From Acerihabitans arboris (lineage in GTDB: Bacteria; Pseudomonadota; Gammaproteobacteria; Enterobacterales; Enterobacteriaceae): a DNA stretch of 64,000 bases. Below are positions 25,192 through 35,640 of this stretch, piece by piece. Both the position numbers and the translations under genes were made by a program. The notes under the pieces are model-generated. The model did not search any database. It was not told where the DNA came from and was given only the letters and a program-made list of their open reading frames with translations. How positions within the stretch are numbered: position 1 is the stretch's first letter; each line of letters begins with the position of its first letter. The stretch spans positions 229,583-293,582 of the forward strand of contig NZ_WUBS01000006.1 of assembly GCF_010131535.1 (NCBI RefSeq), in the 5' to 3' direction.

Positions 25192-25937
25192 AACGGCACG
25201 CCCAGCGCCGCGAGTAAAAACAGCCATTCGAACACCTCCACGCCGCAGCCCAGGGTATCGCCGGTTTGTCCGCCCAGCACCGCATTGATCCGGGCACGGT
25301 AGCCATAGGCGAGCACCAGTACGATAAGCGCCGCCGCGCCGCCGCGCAGACCGGCAATCGCCAGTGTCAGCAACAGCCCGGCCAGCAGCGTGACGGCGAA
25401 ATGATGGCCGTCGATCTTGCCGATATAGACATTGCCGAGGCCCGTTTCGCGGGCATAGCGCTGGCGGTACATCAGGATGCTTATCAGCGCGCGGCTGATG
25501 ACCGGGGCGGTGATGATATAAGGCAGCGCGCCGCCGCGATGTTCGCTTAACGCCACCATTGCCGCCAGCCGCAGGCCGATGGCGAACACCATCGCCAGCG
25601 CGCCGTTGGTGCCGATGCGGCTGTCGCGCATGATTTCCAGCATGTGTTCCCGCTTGCGCGCCGAAAATATGCCGTCACAGGTATCCGCCAGCCCGTCGAG
25701 GTGGAAGGCGCCGGTAACCATGGCATTGGCCAGCACGGTGAGCAGGGCCGCCAACGGCGTGCCGAACACCGGCTGCGCCAGGGCAAACGCCAGCGCGCAG
25801 AGTAGCCCCGTCACCAGTCCCACCGCCGGCATCCAGATCACCCCGCGCGCATAGGCGTCCAGCGGCAAATCCTGCGTCCAGCGCGCGGGCACCGGCAGAC
25901 GGGTCATGAATTGCAGGGTAGCCAAAAAGGATTTCAT
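25188..25937 (-). CDS. cobS: Adenosylcobinamide-GDP ribazoletransferase (cobalamin synthase)
   Basis: A 249-residue integral inner-membrane enzyme that joins adenosylcobinamide-GDP to alpha-ribazole (phosphate). The conserved acidic signature lies in [17 protein letters not shown], followed by [19 protein letters not shown]. Several hydrophobic helices cover the remainder. It overlaps cobU upstream and cobC downstream by four bases each, so the three are translationally coupled. Confidence 0.95.
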   Translation of the reverse strand: MKSFLATLQFMTRLPVPARWTQDLPLDAYARGVIWMPAVGLVTGLLCALAFALAQPVFGTPLAALLTVLANAMVTGAFHLDGLADTCDGIFSARKREHMLEIMRDSRIGTNGALAMVFAIGLRLAAMVALSEHRGGALPYIITAPVISRALISILMYRQRYARETGLGNVYIGKIDGHHFAVTLLAGLLLTLAIAGLRGGAAALIVLVLAYGYRARINAVLGGQTGDTLGCGVEVFEWLFLLAALGVPL

Positions 25938-26536
25938 CGCGGTGCTCCGGCGTGGTGATTATCGTCTTGATTAAGGGGATGACCGGCGTTGCCCTTGATC
26001 GGCACCGGAATGCCGGATACCACCAGCCACACGTCGGTGGCGGCGGCGGCCAGCCGCTGGTTGACCCGGCCCGCGATATCGCGGAACCGCCTGGCCAGCA
26101 GGTTTTCCGGCACGATCCCCATGCCGAGCTCGTTGGTCACCAGCACCACCGGGCAACGCGCGCCGGCGCAGGCGGCTATCAGCGCGTCGATTTGCCCGGT
26201 GATATGGCGCTCGATGGCGACGAAATCCATCGCTTCGGGCGGCGCATCGCCCGCCCGATCGAACAGCAGATTGGTAATCAGCGTGGTGACGCACTCCAGC
26301 AGCACCGCGTCCACCCGATCCGCATGATCGCGGATCACCCGGTCGAGATCGCAATGGCCTTCCCATGTCAGCCAGTGCGCGGGACGATCGCGGCGGTGCT
26401 GCTCCACCCGCCGGGCCATCTCGTCATCGGTCACCAGCGATGTGGCAATGTACAGCACCGCGCCGCCGCCGCGCGCGGCCAGGGTTTCGGCCAGGCGGCT
26501 TTTACCGCTGCGCGCGCCGCCGGTCACCAGCATCAT
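25934..26536 (-). CDS. cobU: Adenosylcobinamide kinase / guanylyltransferase
   Basis: CobU phosphorylates adenosylcobinamide and then transfers GMP to it, giving adenosylcobinamide-GDP. The N-terminal P-loop is [12 protein letters not shown]. The guanylylated His lies in [12 protein letters not shown] near residue 46, and [14 protein letters not shown] is the conserved central motif. The protein is 200 residues against about 181 in Salmonella; the surplus is a C-terminal tail rich in Asn, His and Pro after VSGIPVPIK. The ATG at 26536 has GGGGGA seven bases upstream. The longer frame upstream is non-coding. Confidence 0.94.
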   Translation of the reverse strand: MMLVTGGARSGKSRLAETLAARGGGAVLYIATSLVTDDEMARRVEQHRRDRPAHWLTWEGHCDLDRVIRDHADRVDAVLLECVTTLITNLLFDRAGDAPPEAMDFVAIERHITGQIDALIAACAGARCPVVLVTNELGMGIVPENLLARRFRDIAGRVNQRLAAAATDVWLVVSGIPVPIKGNAGHPLNQDDNHHAGAPR

Positions 26537-26555
26537 GTTATATTCCCCCACCCGA

Positions 26556-28097
26556 TCATGCCTGTTCCCCCTTCGCCGCGTGCCGACGCATAATACGGTA
26601 CAGCAATGGAATATCGATATGGGCGCGCATCTGGCTGGCCAGCGCATCAAACGACAGCTCCTTGCGTTCGCGCCAGCCGGCCACCGGCGTGTCGAGCTTG
26701 CCCAGGCCGCGCCGTTCGCGCAGCGCATCAAGCAGCGCCCGGGTAAACAACGGGCTGTCGAACAGTCCGTGGATGTAGCTGCCGGCCACGTCGCCGGCGG
26801 CGTTAACCGCGCCGTCATCCTGCCGGCAGGCGCGGCCGTTTTGGCTGGTCAGGGTGGCAAAAGGACGCGCGCCGGCGCCAAGCGTGGTCTGGCCCATATG
26901 TATTTCATAGCCGGTTAACGCCATCCCGCCACCGGCGGCAAATACGCCCGCCGGCAGGGCCCGCGCTCCCGCCTCCACCTGGGTGGTGATTTTGCGCGGT
27001 TCGAAGCGGGTATCGCAGTCAAGCAAGCCCAGCCCCCCGGTCTCGGCAATGCCCGATTCGATGCCGTCGGCAACCCGCCTCCCCAGCATCTGGAACCCGC
27101 CGCAGATACCCAGTATCGGCACGCTCTGCCCATGGGCGCGGTGGATATCGGCGTCAATGCCGTTATCCCGCAGATACGCCAGATCGCCAAGGGTATTTTT
27201 ACTGCCGGGAATAATCAGCAAATCCGGCACCCCCAGCGACTCGCCGCGTTTAACATAACGCAGCCTGACGTCCGGCTGCACCGCCAGCGCGTTGAAATCA
27301 GAAAAATTAGCGATATGCGGCAGCTGGATCACCGCAATATCCAGTTCGCGGCCGCCCCCCCGGCGGTACTTGTCCCCTTGCAAGGCCACGCCGTCCTCAT
27401 CCTCCAGCGGCTCGTCAAACCATGGCATCACGCCCACCACCGGCACGTCGGTCAGCGCTTCGATTTGCTCGATGCCCGGCCTGAGCAACGCCAGATCGCC
27501 GCGAAACTTATTGATGATCACGCCCTTGACCCGATCCTTTTCGCCCGGGCGCAGCAGCGCCAGCGTGCCGTAGATGGCGGCGAACACGCCGCCCTTGTCG
27601 ATATCGGCCACCAGCAGCACCGGGGCGTTGGCCTGTTCCGCCATGCCCATATTGACGATATCGCGATCGCGCAGGTTGATCTCCGCCGGACTGCCCGCGC
27701 CCTCGATCACGATAATGTCATGGTCGGCCGCCAGGCTGCGGTATACCTCGCCGACCCGCTCGCGCAGCTGCGGCTTGTAAAGGTGGTAATCCATGGCGTC
27801 CATATGGCACAGCGCCTGGCCCATCACGATCACCTGCGACTTGCGATCGCTGGTCGGCTTAAGCAATACCGGATTCATGCGCACGTCCGGCTCGATGCCC
27901 GCCGCCTCGGCCTGGAACACCTGCGCCCGGCCCATTTCCGCCCCGGCGCGGGTGATCCAGGAATTCAGCGCCATGTTTTGCGCTTTAAACGGCGCGGTAC
28001 GGTGCCCGTCCTGGGCGAAGATACGGCACAGTCCGGCCACCAGGACGCTTTTACCCACGTCGGACGCGGTGCCCTGCACCATAATCGATAAGGTCAT
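26556..28097 (-). CDS. cbiP: Cobyric acid synthase, glutamine-hydrolysing
   Basis: CbiP (CobQ) amidates four carboxylates of adenosylcobyrinic a,c-diamide, using glutamine and ATP. The 513-residue protein has the N-terminal synthetase fold ([51 protein letters not shown]). A C-terminal class I glutaminase domain follows, with the Cys nucleophile in [14 protein letters not shown] near residue 335 and the His in YIHGLFDSP. The start overlaps the cbiO stop by one base. Confidence 0.96.
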   Translation of the reverse strand: MTLSIMVQGTASDVGKSVLVAGLCRIFAQDGHRTAPFKAQNMALNSWITRAGAEMGRAQVFQAEAAGIEPDVRMNPVLLKPTSDRKSQVIVMGQALCHMDAMDYHLYKPQLRERVGEVYRSLAADHDIIVIEGAGSPAEINLRDRDIVNMGMAEQANAPVLLVADIDKGGVFAAIYGTLALLRPGEKDRVKGVIINKFRGDLALLRPGIEQIEALTDVPVVGVMPWFDEPLEDEDGVALQGDKYRRGGGRELDIAVIQLPHIANFSDFNALAVQPDVRLRYVKRGESLGVPDLLIIPGSKNTLGDLAYLRDNGIDADIHRAHGQSVPILGICGGFQMLGRRVADGIESGIAETGGLGLLDCDTRFEPRKITTQVEAGARALPAGVFAAGGGMALTGYEIHMGQTTLGAGARPFATLTSQNGRACRQDDGAVNAAGDVAGSYIHGLFDSPLFTRALLDALRERRGLGKLDTPVAGWRERKELSFDALASQMRAHIDIPLLYRIMRRHAAKGEQA

Positions 28098-28912
28098 TAC
28101 ACCGTCTCCCGCGATTGTTCGGAATAAGCGAACAGTTCCCGTTCGGTCTTGACCAGCGGCATGCCCAGCCGGGTATGGGCCTTGACCAGCCAGGGTTGGC
28201 TCAGTCCCGCCCGCGCCAGCATCGACGTTTGCAGAAACACCTCCCGCTCGCTGCCCTGTGCCAGCAGCCGCCCTTGCGCCATCACATAGATGTAATCGCA
28301 GATATGATAAATCAGGTCGATATCATGGCTGGCGATAACCACGTGCCGGCCCTGGGCCGCGATACGCTGGATAATGCCGATCATCGCCTCGCGGCCCTGC
28401 GGGTCCAGCCCGGCGGTGGGTTCGTCCAGCAGCAGGTAGTCCGACTGCATCACCAGCGCCCCGGCGATGGCCACGCGTTTTTTCTGGCCGTGGCTAAGAT
28501 ACTGGATCGGCCGGTGGCGAAATCCGTTGCCCCCCACCAGCGCCAGCGCCTGGTCAAGCCGTGCCTGGATGACCGCTTCGTCCACGCCGAGATTACGCAA
28601 CGCGAAGGCGATATCGCTGTCGATATCGGTGTAAAACAGCTGGTGATCCGGCTCCTGGAACACCATCACCAGTTGCTGGCGCAGCGCCAGCAGGCTGCGT
28701 TTGTCGTATTCCAGCGGTTTTCCCCGCCACAGGACCCGGCCGCTTTGCGGCTTCTGCAAACCCAGCAGGTTCATAAACAGCGTCGATTTGCCGCAGCCGT
28801 TGGCGCCAATCAGGCCGGTGACCCGGCCGCGGCTGAAATCCAGCGTCAAATCGCACAGCGCCGGCTGATCCTGTTGCCAGGAAAAACAGAGTGCTTCGGT
28901 CGCTAACATCAT
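28097..28912 (-). CDS. cbiO: Cobalt ECF transporter ATPase
   Basis: The ATP-binding subunit of the CbiMNQO cobalt importer, 271 residues. It has Walker A ([16 protein letters not shown]), the Q-loop ([11 protein letters not shown]), the signature ([17 protein letters not shown]), Walker B ([15 protein letters not shown]) and the switch His ([10 protein letters not shown]). All ATPase motifs are intact. It is placed between cbiQ and cbiP as in Salmonella. Confidence 0.96.
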   Translation of the reverse strand: MMLATEALCFSWQQDQPALCDLTLDFSRGRVTGLIGANGCGKSTLFMNLLGLQKPQSGRVLWRGKPLEYDKRSLLALRQQLVMVFQEPDHQLFYTDIDSDIAFALRNLGVDEAVIQARLDQALALVGGNGFRHRPIQYLSHGQKKRVAIAGALVMQSDYLLLDEPTAGLDPQGREAMIGIIQRIAAQGRHVVIASHDIDLIYHICDYIYVMAQGRLLAQGSEREVFLQTSMLARAGLSQPWLVKAHTRLGMPLVKTERELFAYSEQSRETV

Positions 28913-28918
28913 AGGTCC

Positions 28919-29596
28919 TTATAAATGGAATTCGCCCTGGTACAATTTCACCTCCAGCGCGATGGACATTTCCCGATAACGGGTCATCACCCGCAACATC
29001 AGCATGCCCACCAGCATCGCCAGCGAATGATAACCGGTGCGCAGCGAGCGGTAACCGAAGCGCAGCGACTGCGCCTGGCGAATGGCCACGGCCTCGTCAA
29101 GAAAGATAAAAATAAAGCGATAGCTTAGCAACGTATGCTCAATCAGCAGCCGCGGCAGGTGGCAGCGCTTCAGGATCTGGATAATCTGGGTAAAGGGCGT
29201 GGTCAGCACGAACAGGTAGGTGGCCGCCAGGGCGGTCATGCTGCGCCACATGGCCTGGTTGGCCAATACCAGTCCGTGTTTATCCAGGCCGAGAAACACG
29301 CTCCCCAGCCTGACGCTGTACAGCATACCGTCGGCGGACCAGGCGAACGAGACCGCGATGCTCAACAGGCTGACCGCCAGGAATCCCAGCGGCACGCTGA
29401 GCCAGCGCAGATAACGCGTCAAGCCTACGTGCGCCAGATAGCAGGTCAGCGGGATCAGCAGCAGCAAGGTCGCGCACTGGTACAGCGGCGAGGTCAGCAG
29501 CGCGATGCCCAGCAACGTCATATAGAGCACGAACTTGCGCATCGGATCCCGGGCCTGCCAGCGGTTTTGCCAGGACAGGCGATCGATTTCAAGCAT
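28919..29596 (-). CDS. cbiQ: Cobalt ECF transporter transmembrane subunit
   Basis: CbiQ is the T-component linking the substrate-binding CbiM to the ATPase CbiO. The 225-residue protein starts MLEIDRLSWQNRW, and has several transmembrane helices and the cytoplasmic coupling motif containing SLRFGYRSLRTGYH. The upstream frame to 29827 belongs to the cbiN reading region, so the ATG at 29596 is used; this overlaps the cbiN end by eight bases. Confidence 0.93.
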   Translation of the reverse strand: MLEIDRLSWQNRWQARDPMRKFVLYMTLLGIALLTSPLYQCATLLLLIPLTCYLAHVGLTRYLRWLSVPLGFLAVSLLSIAVSFAWSADGMLYSVRLGSVFLGLDKHGLVLANQAMWRSMTALAATYLFVLTTPFTQIIQILKRCHLPRLLIEHTLLSYRFIFIFLDEAVAIRQAQSLRFGYRSLRTGYHSLAMLVGMLMLRVMTRYREMSIALEVKLYQGEFHL

Positions 29597-29984
29597 GACG
29601 TCCGCCCCGGTCGTCTTGGTCTTCGGCGCGGCCGTCGTTAACGCGGTTTTGCCCGCCGCTACGCTCATTGCCCGGCGCTTTCCCGGCGCGACTGTCTTGA
29701 GCGTGGCTTTCCTTGCCACGGACTTCCCTGCCCCGGTAAAAACCCAGGATATAAAACACCACCCCGGTGCCGATTGAGCCCTGCAAGGTAAACAGCAGGC
29801 TCTCGATTTCGCTGCTGGCGGGTTCATAGAGCGACGAAAACCAGGGTTTGTAATCAGGCGCCAACGTGCCGATCAGCCCTTCCGCCTCGTTATCCGACCC
29901 GCCGTAGCTGCCGCCGTGATTGATAAAAAACGGCATCACCATCAGCGCCACCACCAGGGAAAGCAATATCAGCATTTTTTTCAT
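29589..29984 (-). CDS. cbiN: Cobalt transport protein CbiN with extended tail
   Basis: CbiN is a small two-helix membrane component that activates cobalt loading of CbiM. The first ~93 residues are normal: helix 1 (MLILLSLVVALMVMPFF), the periplasmic GGSDNEAEGLI and LAPDYKPWF, and helix 2 (GSIGTGVVFYILGFYRG). The reading frame then continues for about 38 hydrophilic residues rich in Arg, Asp, Gly and Asn (KESHAQDSRAG...QDDRGGRHA), which are not part of the usual family. The extension lies on the cytoplasmic side and overlaps the cbiQ start by eight bases. Confidence 0.92.
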   Translation of the reverse strand: MKKMLILLSLVVALMVMPFFINHGGSYGGSDNEAEGLIGTLAPDYKPWFSSLYEPASSEIESLLFTLQGSIGTGVVFYILGFYRGREVRGKESHAQDSRAGKAPGNERSGGQNRVNDGRAEDQDDRGGRHA

Positions 29985-29985
29985 C

Positions 29986-30720
29986 TTAATGACTCCCCAC
30001 GCTAATCAGCTGCCGTTTGGTTAACTGGTCGTAAATCATCACCGTTAGTAACCCTTCCGCAATCGCAATGGGAATTTGCGTCAGGCAGAACACGCCCATA
30101 AATTTCAGCGCCGAACCGGTGAAGCCGAAAACGGGATCGGGAAACGCCAGGCCCAGCTGCAGCGAGGTCACCATATACGTGGAGAGATCGGCAAGCATCG
30201 CGCACAAAAACACCGCCACATCACGCCGCAGTCCCATGCGCAGCGACAGCCGCCAGACCATGTAGCCCGCCAGCGGACCCACCACCGCCATCGAAATGGC
30301 ATTGGCGCCAAGTGTGGTCAGGCCGCCGTGGGCCAGCAGCAGCGCCTGGAAAAGCAGCACCACCGCCCCCAGCACCGACAGCACCCACGGACCGAACATA
30401 ATCACCGCCAGGCCCACGCCGGTGGGATGGGAACAACTGCCGGTCACCGACGGGATTTTCAGCGCCGACAGCACAAAGATAAACGCGCCGCACAGCGCCA
30501 GCAGCACCTTGCGGTTGCTGTCCTCGGCCACAATTTGCCTCATGCGCGTCAGGCCGACGGCCAGGCAGGGCAAAAACAGCAGCCACCAGGCCAGCGCCCA
30601 CATCGGCGGCAGGAACCCCTCCATGATATGCATGGCGTACGCATCCTGCGGCACCACTATCAACAGCAGCGCCATGCCGGCGCCGAAGGCGGAAAACCCC
30701 TGTCCAATCTGTAGGTTCAT
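29986..30720 (-). CDS. cbiM: Cobalt ECF transporter substrate-binding subunit
   Basis: CbiM is the metal-binding S-component. After a cleavable-looking leader (ends QDAYA), the mature N-terminus [10 protein letters not shown] has the His residues that bind cobalt together with the free amino terminus. [18 protein letters not shown] near residue 95 is the second conserved motif with its Cys and His. The protein is 244 residues with several transmembrane helices and lies one base before cbiN. Confidence 0.95.
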   Translation of the reverse strand: MNLQIGQGFSAFGAGMALLLIVVPQDAYAMHIMEGFLPPMWALAWWLLFLPCLAVGLTRMRQIVAEDSNRKVLLALCGAFIFVLSALKIPSVTGSCSHPTGVGLAVIMFGPWVLSVLGAVVLLFQALLLAHGGLTTLGANAISMAVVGPLAGYMVWRLSLRMGLRRDVAVFLCAMLADLSTYMVTSLQLGLAFPDPVFGFTGSALKFMGVFCLTQIPIAIAEGLLTVMIYDQLTKRQLISVGSH

Positions 30721-30755
30721 CGGTTAAATCCTCGGTTATCCATCAAATGCATTTA

Positions 30756-31475
30756 TTATTTTGCGGCGGCGGCCGGCCAGCTTTTGTTGACCACCACCGT
30801 GGAAAAATAGGGTAGCGCGCGATCCGGCTCCAGTTCGCCCAGCGCGCGGAAACACTGCTCCTGCGGCAGCGAGGCGTCGGCCATCAGCAGGGCGTTATCC
30901 AGCAGCCCCAGGCGCCGCAGCAGCGCCTGGATGCGGGCAAAACGGCCATAGACCTTCATCAACACCACGCAGTCATGGGTTAACAATGCCTGTTCCAGCG
31001 CGCTTTCATCATCGGTGCAGGCCATCACCGCCAGCGACTGGCTTTCCATGGCCAGCGGCAGCTGCGCCCGGGCGGCGATGCAGGCGAACGAGGTCACGCC
31101 GGGAACGATTTCAATCGGGATGCGCCCTTGCAGGCGCGCCAGCAAAAACACCCAGGTGCTGTAAAGCATGGCGTCGCCCAGGGTGATAAATCCCACCCGC
31201 AACCCCTGCTCCACGTCGGCGGCCATTTCCGCCGCCACCGCATCCCACACGGCGTCTTTTTCCCCGCTGTCCAGGCTCATGGGAAAATGGCGCGTCCGGA
31301 TAGTGACGCTGTCGGAAAGATATTCACGCACGATACTCAGCGCCAGGCTATCGCCGCCCTTGCGCCCCGCCGGCGCATACAGCACGCCCAGCCGGCCGAG
31401 CGTCCGCGCGCCGCGCACCGTGATTAAATCGGTTGCGCCGGGCCCGGTGCCGATGGCATAAAGCCTGCCGTTCAC
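30756..31475 (-). CDS. cbiL: Cobalt-factor II C20-methyltransferase
   Basis: CbiL methylates C20 of cobalt-factor II (cobalt-precorrin-2) with S-adenosylmethionine. The 239-residue protein has the tetrapyrrole methyltransferase N-terminal loop (AIGTGPGATDLITVRGAR), the GDAMLYSTW motif and IEIVPGVTSFACIAAR. A GTG start at 31475 is used because AGGAGG lies seven bases upstream. It overlaps the cbiK stop by GTGA, so the pair is coupled. The open frame further upstream is read-through of cbiK. Confidence 0.94.
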   Translation of the reverse strand: MNGRLYAIGTGPGATDLITVRGARTLGRLGVLYAPAGRKGGDSLALSIVREYLSDSVTIRTRHFPMSLDSGEKDAVWDAVAAEMAADVEQGLRVGFITLGDAMLYSTWVFLLARLQGRIPIEIVPGVTSFACIAARAQLPLAMESQSLAVMACTDDESALEQALLTHDCVVLMKVYGRFARIQALLRRLGLLDNALLMADASLPQEQCFRALGELEPDRALPYFSTVVVNKSWPAAAAK

Positions 31476-32260
31476 AGGGTCACCTCCTCGGCGACGCGAT
31501 CGAGGAGATGATCGACAAACAGCTGCTGGACCAGGGGATTTTCGCCTAATCCCCGTATCCAGCACTGGCACTCGTATCCAGCGCGCTGCAGTTGGCTTTT
31601 CCACGAGTCCGGCTCATCGGAGGCCATATCATTGACGGCGTGATCGCCGGCCACCAGCATCAGCGGCATCAGGTGCACCTTGCGGATCCGCTGTGTCTTC
31701 AGCCTGGCTATCGCCAGTGGCAAATCGGGATAACTCTCCACCGCGCCAATCAGCGCCGGAATGCCGCGCGCCCCCAGCATATGATCCAGGCAGGCGTAGG
31801 CGGCAAACGCATGATGGCTGGTGCCGTGTCCCATAAAGACCACCCGCTCGTCGGAGGCCAAGGCGGGCATCTGCGCCTGCAGCGCGATAATCAGCCGCCC
31901 GTAGTCGCGCTCGTCGTTCAGCAGCGGCGCGCCGATATGCAGCCGGTCGAAACGCCCGCGCCACGCCGCCGCGTGGTGGATGATTTTTTCATATTCATCG
32001 CCGTTGATGATATGCAGCGATTGGATCGCCACATCCCGATAGCCCTGCCGCCAAAGCTTTTCCAACGCCTGCGGCGGCGAATCGATCAACAGGCCGTCCC
32101 GCTGCGCCAGCTTGCGCAGGATCATGCCGGAAGTGAAGGCGCGAAACGGGGCGCGATCGGCGAACGCGGCGGAAAGCCGCCGCTCGCACGCATCGATATT
32201 GCGCTCGCGCGCCTCGGTATGGGAGGTGCCGAAACTGATGGTTAACAGCGCTTTTTTCAT
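31472..32260 (-). CDS. cbiK: Sirohydrochlorin cobaltochelatase
   Basis: CbiK inserts Co2+ into sirohydrochlorin, the entry step of the oxygen-independent B12 route. The 262-residue protein opens with LLTISFGTSHTEARERN. It carries two metal-handling His regions, VVFMGHGTSHHAF near residue 143 and LMLVAGDHAVNDMAS near residue 205, matching Salmonella CbiK. No signal peptide is present, unlike the periplasmic CbiK of Desulfovibrio, so it is cytoplasmic. Confidence 0.95.
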   Translation of the reverse strand: MKKALLTISFGTSHTEARERNIDACERRLSAAFADRAPFRAFTSGMILRKLAQRDGLLIDSPPQALEKLWRQGYRDVAIQSLHIINGDEYEKIIHHAAAWRGRFDRLHIGAPLLNDERDYGRLIIALQAQMPALASDERVVFMGHGTSHHAFAAYACLDHMLGARGIPALIGAVESYPDLPLAIARLKTQRIRKVHLMPLMLVAGDHAVNDMASDEPDSWKSQLQRAGYECQCWIRGLGENPLVQQLFVDHLLDRVAEEVTL

Positions 32261-32263
32261 GGG

Positions 32264-33073
32264 TTATTCCTTCATTGCCGCGTCGGCGGCCCTAAGCCAC
32301 AGGTCGAGCCGGCGGTCAAAATCTTCCGGCGTGGAGATCACGTCGTCCCAGTACATCACCGGGCGGCGAATCACCACGCAGGGGATGTTCAATTCCAGGC
32401 AAGGCAGCACTTTTTCGGCGTAGCCCCCTTCCCGGCCGGATTCCTTGGTGATCATCACATCCGGGCGGTAATGCCGGTACAGGGCCAGGTTCAGCTCGCG
32501 GCTGAACGGTCCGGTCATGGCGATAACCTGGTTGACGCCGAGGCCCAGTTGCGCGCACTGGTCCAGGATGGCGGCGGTGGGCAGCACGCGGGCAATCAGG
32601 GTCTTGCCCGGCAACAGCCTGACGTAATCGGCCAACTGCTTGCTGCCGGTGGTCAGCAGGATGCGTTGCCCCAGCCCCGCCGCCTTCCGGCAGGCCTGTT
32701 CCAGCGACGCCACCGGCAACAGCCGGCGATGGGCGATGGAGTCGATATCGCTGGGACGTTCATAGCGCGTCAACGGCAGGCGCAGCGCCCGGCATGCCGC
32801 GGCCAGGTTACGCGACGCCAGTTCGGCATAGGGATGGGACGCGTCGATAACCCAGCGCGCCCCCAGGAGCCAGCCGGCCATCTCATCGGCGTCCATGCGC
32901 CCCACCTGCCGGGCCCCCCCCACGCCCGCCGCCAGCGCCTCGCCGGTGGCAGTGGCCACCGACAGGCTGTAGGACACCCCGCGACGGGACATAACGCGGC
33001 ACAGCGCCAGCGCGTCCGACGTGCCGCCGAGGATACGCACGCGGGCGTTTTCAAGCGGGGGTTTCCGGTTCAT
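32264..33073 (-). CDS. cbiJ: Cobalt-precorrin-6A reductase
   Basis: CbiJ reduces the macrocycle of cobalt-precorrin-6A with NAD(P)H. The 269-residue protein shows the family signatures RILGGTSDALALC near the N-terminus, WVIDASHPYAELASRN in the middle, LLTTGSKQLADY and DVMITKESGREGGYAEKV. The ATG at 33073 overlaps the cbiH stop by ATGA; the longer upstream frame lies inside cbiH. Confidence 0.94.
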   Translation of the reverse strand: MNRKPPLENARVRILGGTSDALALCRVMSRRGVSYSLSVATATGEALAAGVGGARQVGRMDADEMAGWLLGARWVIDASHPYAELASRNLAAACRALRLPLTRYERPSDIDSIAHRRLLPVASLEQACRKAAGLGQRILLTTGSKQLADYVRLLPGKTLIARVLPTAAILDQCAQLGLGVNQVIAMTGPFSRELNLALYRHYRPDVMITKESGREGGYAEKVLPCLELNIPCVVIRRPVMYWDDVISTPEDFDRRLDLWLRAADAAMKE

Positions 33074-33813
33074 ACGCCCGTTTCCGCCTGGATTTGATAG
33101 CCGCGCGGCGTAATCATCAGCCCATCCCGGCAGTAGGTTGCCCGGTTGCCGACGATCACCAGGCAGGTCATGTCCACCGGCGCGAAATCCATGTCCCCCA
33201 GGGTGGTCAGCCATTTTTCCTGTTTCTTGCGGCCGGCGGCGCGCACCACGCCCACCGGCGTATCCGCCGATTTATAGCGACGCATCAGGGCAAAGGCGTT
33301 GGCCAGGTGATCCGGCCGGCCGTGGCTGCGCGGGTTATAAAAGCAGATCACGAAATCCGCCTGCGCCGCGCACAGGATGCGCTTTTCAATCACCGGCCAC
33401 GGCGTCATCAAATCACTCAGGCTGATATGGCAAAAATCATGCATCAGCGGCGCGCCCAGCAGCGAGGCGGCGGCGGTGCTGGAGGTGACGCCGGGAATCA
33501 GCTTTAGCTGCACGTCAAGCCCCTGCGCCGTCACCAGCTCCAGGATCAGGCCGGCCATGCCGTAGATGCCGGCGTCGCCGCTGCTGATCAGCGCCACCTT
33601 ACGGCCGGTCACCGCCAGATCCAGCGCCGCCTGGCAGCGCTCAATCTCCTTGCACATGCCGGTCTTGATCACCTGCTTGTCGCCGGTCAGGTGCTTGACC
33701 AGATGGGTATAGGTTTTGTAACCGACGATAATGTCGGCGTCGCGAATGGCGTCAAGCGCCTCGAGGGTCATTGCGGCCTGGCTGCCCGGGCCGATACCGA
33801 TCACATACAGCAT
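33070..33813 (-). CDS. cbiH: Cobalt-factor III / precorrin-3B C17-methyltransferase
   Basis: CbiH methylates C17 and contracts the ring. The 247-residue protein has the SAM-dependent tetrapyrrole methylase features: YVIGIGPGSQAAMTLEALDA at the start, ISSGDAGIYGMAGLILE, IPGVTSSTAAASLLGAPL and the C-terminal VIVGNRATYCRDGLMITPRG. It overlaps cbiG by one base and cbiJ by four. Confidence 0.95.
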   Translation of the reverse strand: MLYVIGIGPGSQAAMTLEALDAIRDADIIVGYKTYTHLVKHLTGDKQVIKTGMCKEIERCQAALDLAVTGRKVALISSGDAGIYGMAGLILELVTAQGLDVQLKLIPGVTSSTAAASLLGAPLMHDFCHISLSDLMTPWPVIEKRILCAAQADFVICFYNPRSHGRPDHLANAFALMRRYKSADTPVGVVRAAGRKKQEKWLTTLGDMDFAPVDMTCLVIVGNRATYCRDGLMITPRGYQIQAETGV

Positions 33814-34886
33814 CAGCAGGAAACTCCTAAGGTAATGGTCACGCCCTGGGTGCGCAGCGTATCGCCCACCAGGCGACCGTTGCTCATCAGCCAGGCGACG
33901 GGTTGGGAAACGCTGCCGATGCCCACGACGCGCTTAACGAAATCCGAGCCGGGGAAACGGGCGGCCACCGGTTTGAGGACCTCGACGGAGAAGGTTTCGA
34001 ACGGCACGCAGCATTGATTGGCCAGATAACGCAGCGCCGGCTCGTCGCTTTTAATCGACACGCTGCCGATGGCGCGCAGCGCCAGCGGATCGATATGCAG
34101 GTGCGCCAACTGCCGCGCCAGCAGATGCGATACCCTGGACGGCGGCGTGTCGCGCTTGCAGCCGATGCCCGCCACCACGCAGCGCGGCACCAGTTTATAC
34201 ACCGGCACCGGCACGTCCGGCACGCTGTCGTGCAAACTGACGTACAGCAGCGCGTCCAGCTCGGGCAAATCGTCCAGATCGGTTACCAGCAGCAGGCCGC
34301 GGGTGTCGCAATACTCTTGCGGCCAGCGCATTTTTATCGTCGCCAGCGACGTCTGGTCCCAGTACAGGCCGATCCTGCCGCCGCAGACCAGCAGTTGGTT
34401 GAGTTTTTTCACCGTCCGGCGAAAATTCGTCATGGTGGCGTTCAACTGCTGGGCCAGGATATCCACCGCCGCCAGTTGGTTGACATCGGTGGCGGTGGTG
34501 ATCACGGGCGTGGCGCCGATAAGACCGGCAATATAGCCGGTCAGCGCGTTGGCGCCGCCCATATGGCCGGAAAGCAGGCTGATGGCGTGATGTCCCCGAT
34601 CGTCAATCACCACCACCGCCGGATCGCTGAACTTATCCTTAATCAGCGGCGCGATCACCCGCACCGTCAGGCCGGTGGCGCAAATGAAGATCAGCGCCGA
34701 ATAATCGTTAAACACCTCGGCCACGGTGCGCGCCAGGGTGCCGCGAAACGGCTCTAACCCCGGCTCCGCCAGGGTCTGGCTGGTAAAACAGGTCATCGGG
34801 ATAAGCGCCGCCAGCCGTTTGGCCAGCTGGACGCCGCCGGGTGTCAGGCAAAACAGGGCGACCGACTCAGGCTTGACGATATTCAT
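33813..34886 (-). CDS. cbiG: Cobalt-precorrin-5A hydrolase
   Basis: CbiG opens the delta-lactone of cobalt-precorrin-5A and releases the C2 unit as acetaldehyde. The 357-residue protein has the N-terminal domain motif [38 protein letters not shown] near residue 100, and a C-terminal domain with [12 protein letters not shown]. The ATG at 34886 matches the Salmonella N-terminus ([12 protein letters not shown]); earlier in-frame starts sit inside cbiF. Confidence 0.95.
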   Translation of the reverse strand: MNIVKPESVALFCLTPGGVQLAKRLAALIPMTCFTSQTLAEPGLEPFRGTLARTVAEVFNDYSALIFICATGLTVRVIAPLIKDKFSDPAVVVIDDRGHHAISLLSGHMGGANALTGYIAGLIGATPVITTATDVNQLAAVDILAQQLNATMTNFRRTVKKLNQLLVCGGRIGLYWDQTSLATIKMRWPQEYCDTRGLLLVTDLDDLPELDALLYVSLHDSVPDVPVPVYKLVPRCVVAGIGCKRDTPPSRVSHLLARQLAHLHIDPLALRAIGSVSIKSDEPALRYLANQCCVPFETFSVEVLKPVAARFPGSDFVKRVVGIGSVSQPVAWLMSNGRLVGDTLRTQGVTITLGVSC

Positions 34887-35640
34887 GGGTGAATTCCGCG
34901 TGATACAGTTTGGAGTAGTGATATTCATCGCCCAGGAAGGCGCCCACCATGATCAGCGCCGTCTTGCCGATGCCCGCCGCGCGCACCTTGCCGGCGATAT
35001 CCGCCAGCGTGCCGCGCACGGTTTTTTCTTCCGGCCAGGTGGCCTTGAAGATCACCGCCGCCGGCGTATCGGCGGGATAACCGCCGTCGATCAGACGCGC
35101 CGACACGCGCTCGATCGCCTGTACCGACAGGAAAATAGCCATCGAGGCGCGGTGCGCGGCAAACGCCTCCAGCGACTCCAGTGCCGGCGTCGGCGTGCGG
35201 CCTTCTATACGGGTGATAATCAGGCTTTGCGAGACCTCCGGCACCGTGTACTCCACGCCCAGCCGCGCCGCGGCGCCGAGAAACGCGCTGACGCCCGGCA
35301 CGGTGCTGAAACCGATATTAAGCATCGCCAGTTCCTCGATTTGCTCGCGGATGGAGCCGTACAGGGACAAATCACCGGTTTGCAGGCGCACCACCAGCTT
35401 GCCGCCCGCGACGCCCTCGGCCATCTGGTCGATAATCTGCCGCAGGTTGAGGCCGGCGCTGTCGTAACGGGCCGCCCCCGGCCGGCAATAGTCCAGCAGG
35501 GCGGGATTAATCAGCGATCCGGCGTAGATCACCACGTCCGCCTGGCATAATAGCCGGTAGCCTTTGAGGGTGATCAATTCCCGGTCGCCCGGTCCTGCGC
35601 CAACGAACCAGATCAGCCGGCGGTCAAAGGGCTCTGTCAT
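34867..35640 (-). CDS. cbiF: Cobalt-precorrin-4 C11-methyltransferase
   Basis: CbiF methylates C11 of cobalt-precorrin-4. The 257-residue protein starts with [20 protein letters not shown], followed by [28 protein letters not shown] and [19 protein letters not shown], the standard order for this methylase. It overlaps cbiG by 20 bases and cbiT by 17. Confidence 0.96.
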   Translation of the reverse strand: MTEPFDRRLIWFVGAGPGDRELITLKGYRLLCQADVVIYAGSLINPALLDYCRPGAARYDSAGLNLRQIIDQMAEGVAGGKLVVRLQTGDLSLYGSIREQIEELAMLNIGFSTVPGVSAFLGAAARLGVEYTVPEVSQSLIITRIEGRTPTPALESLEAFAAHRASMAIFLSVQAIERVSARLIDGGYPADTPAAVIFKATWPEEKTVRGTLADIAGKVRAAGIGKTALIMVGAFLGDEYHYSKLYHAEFTHEYRQA

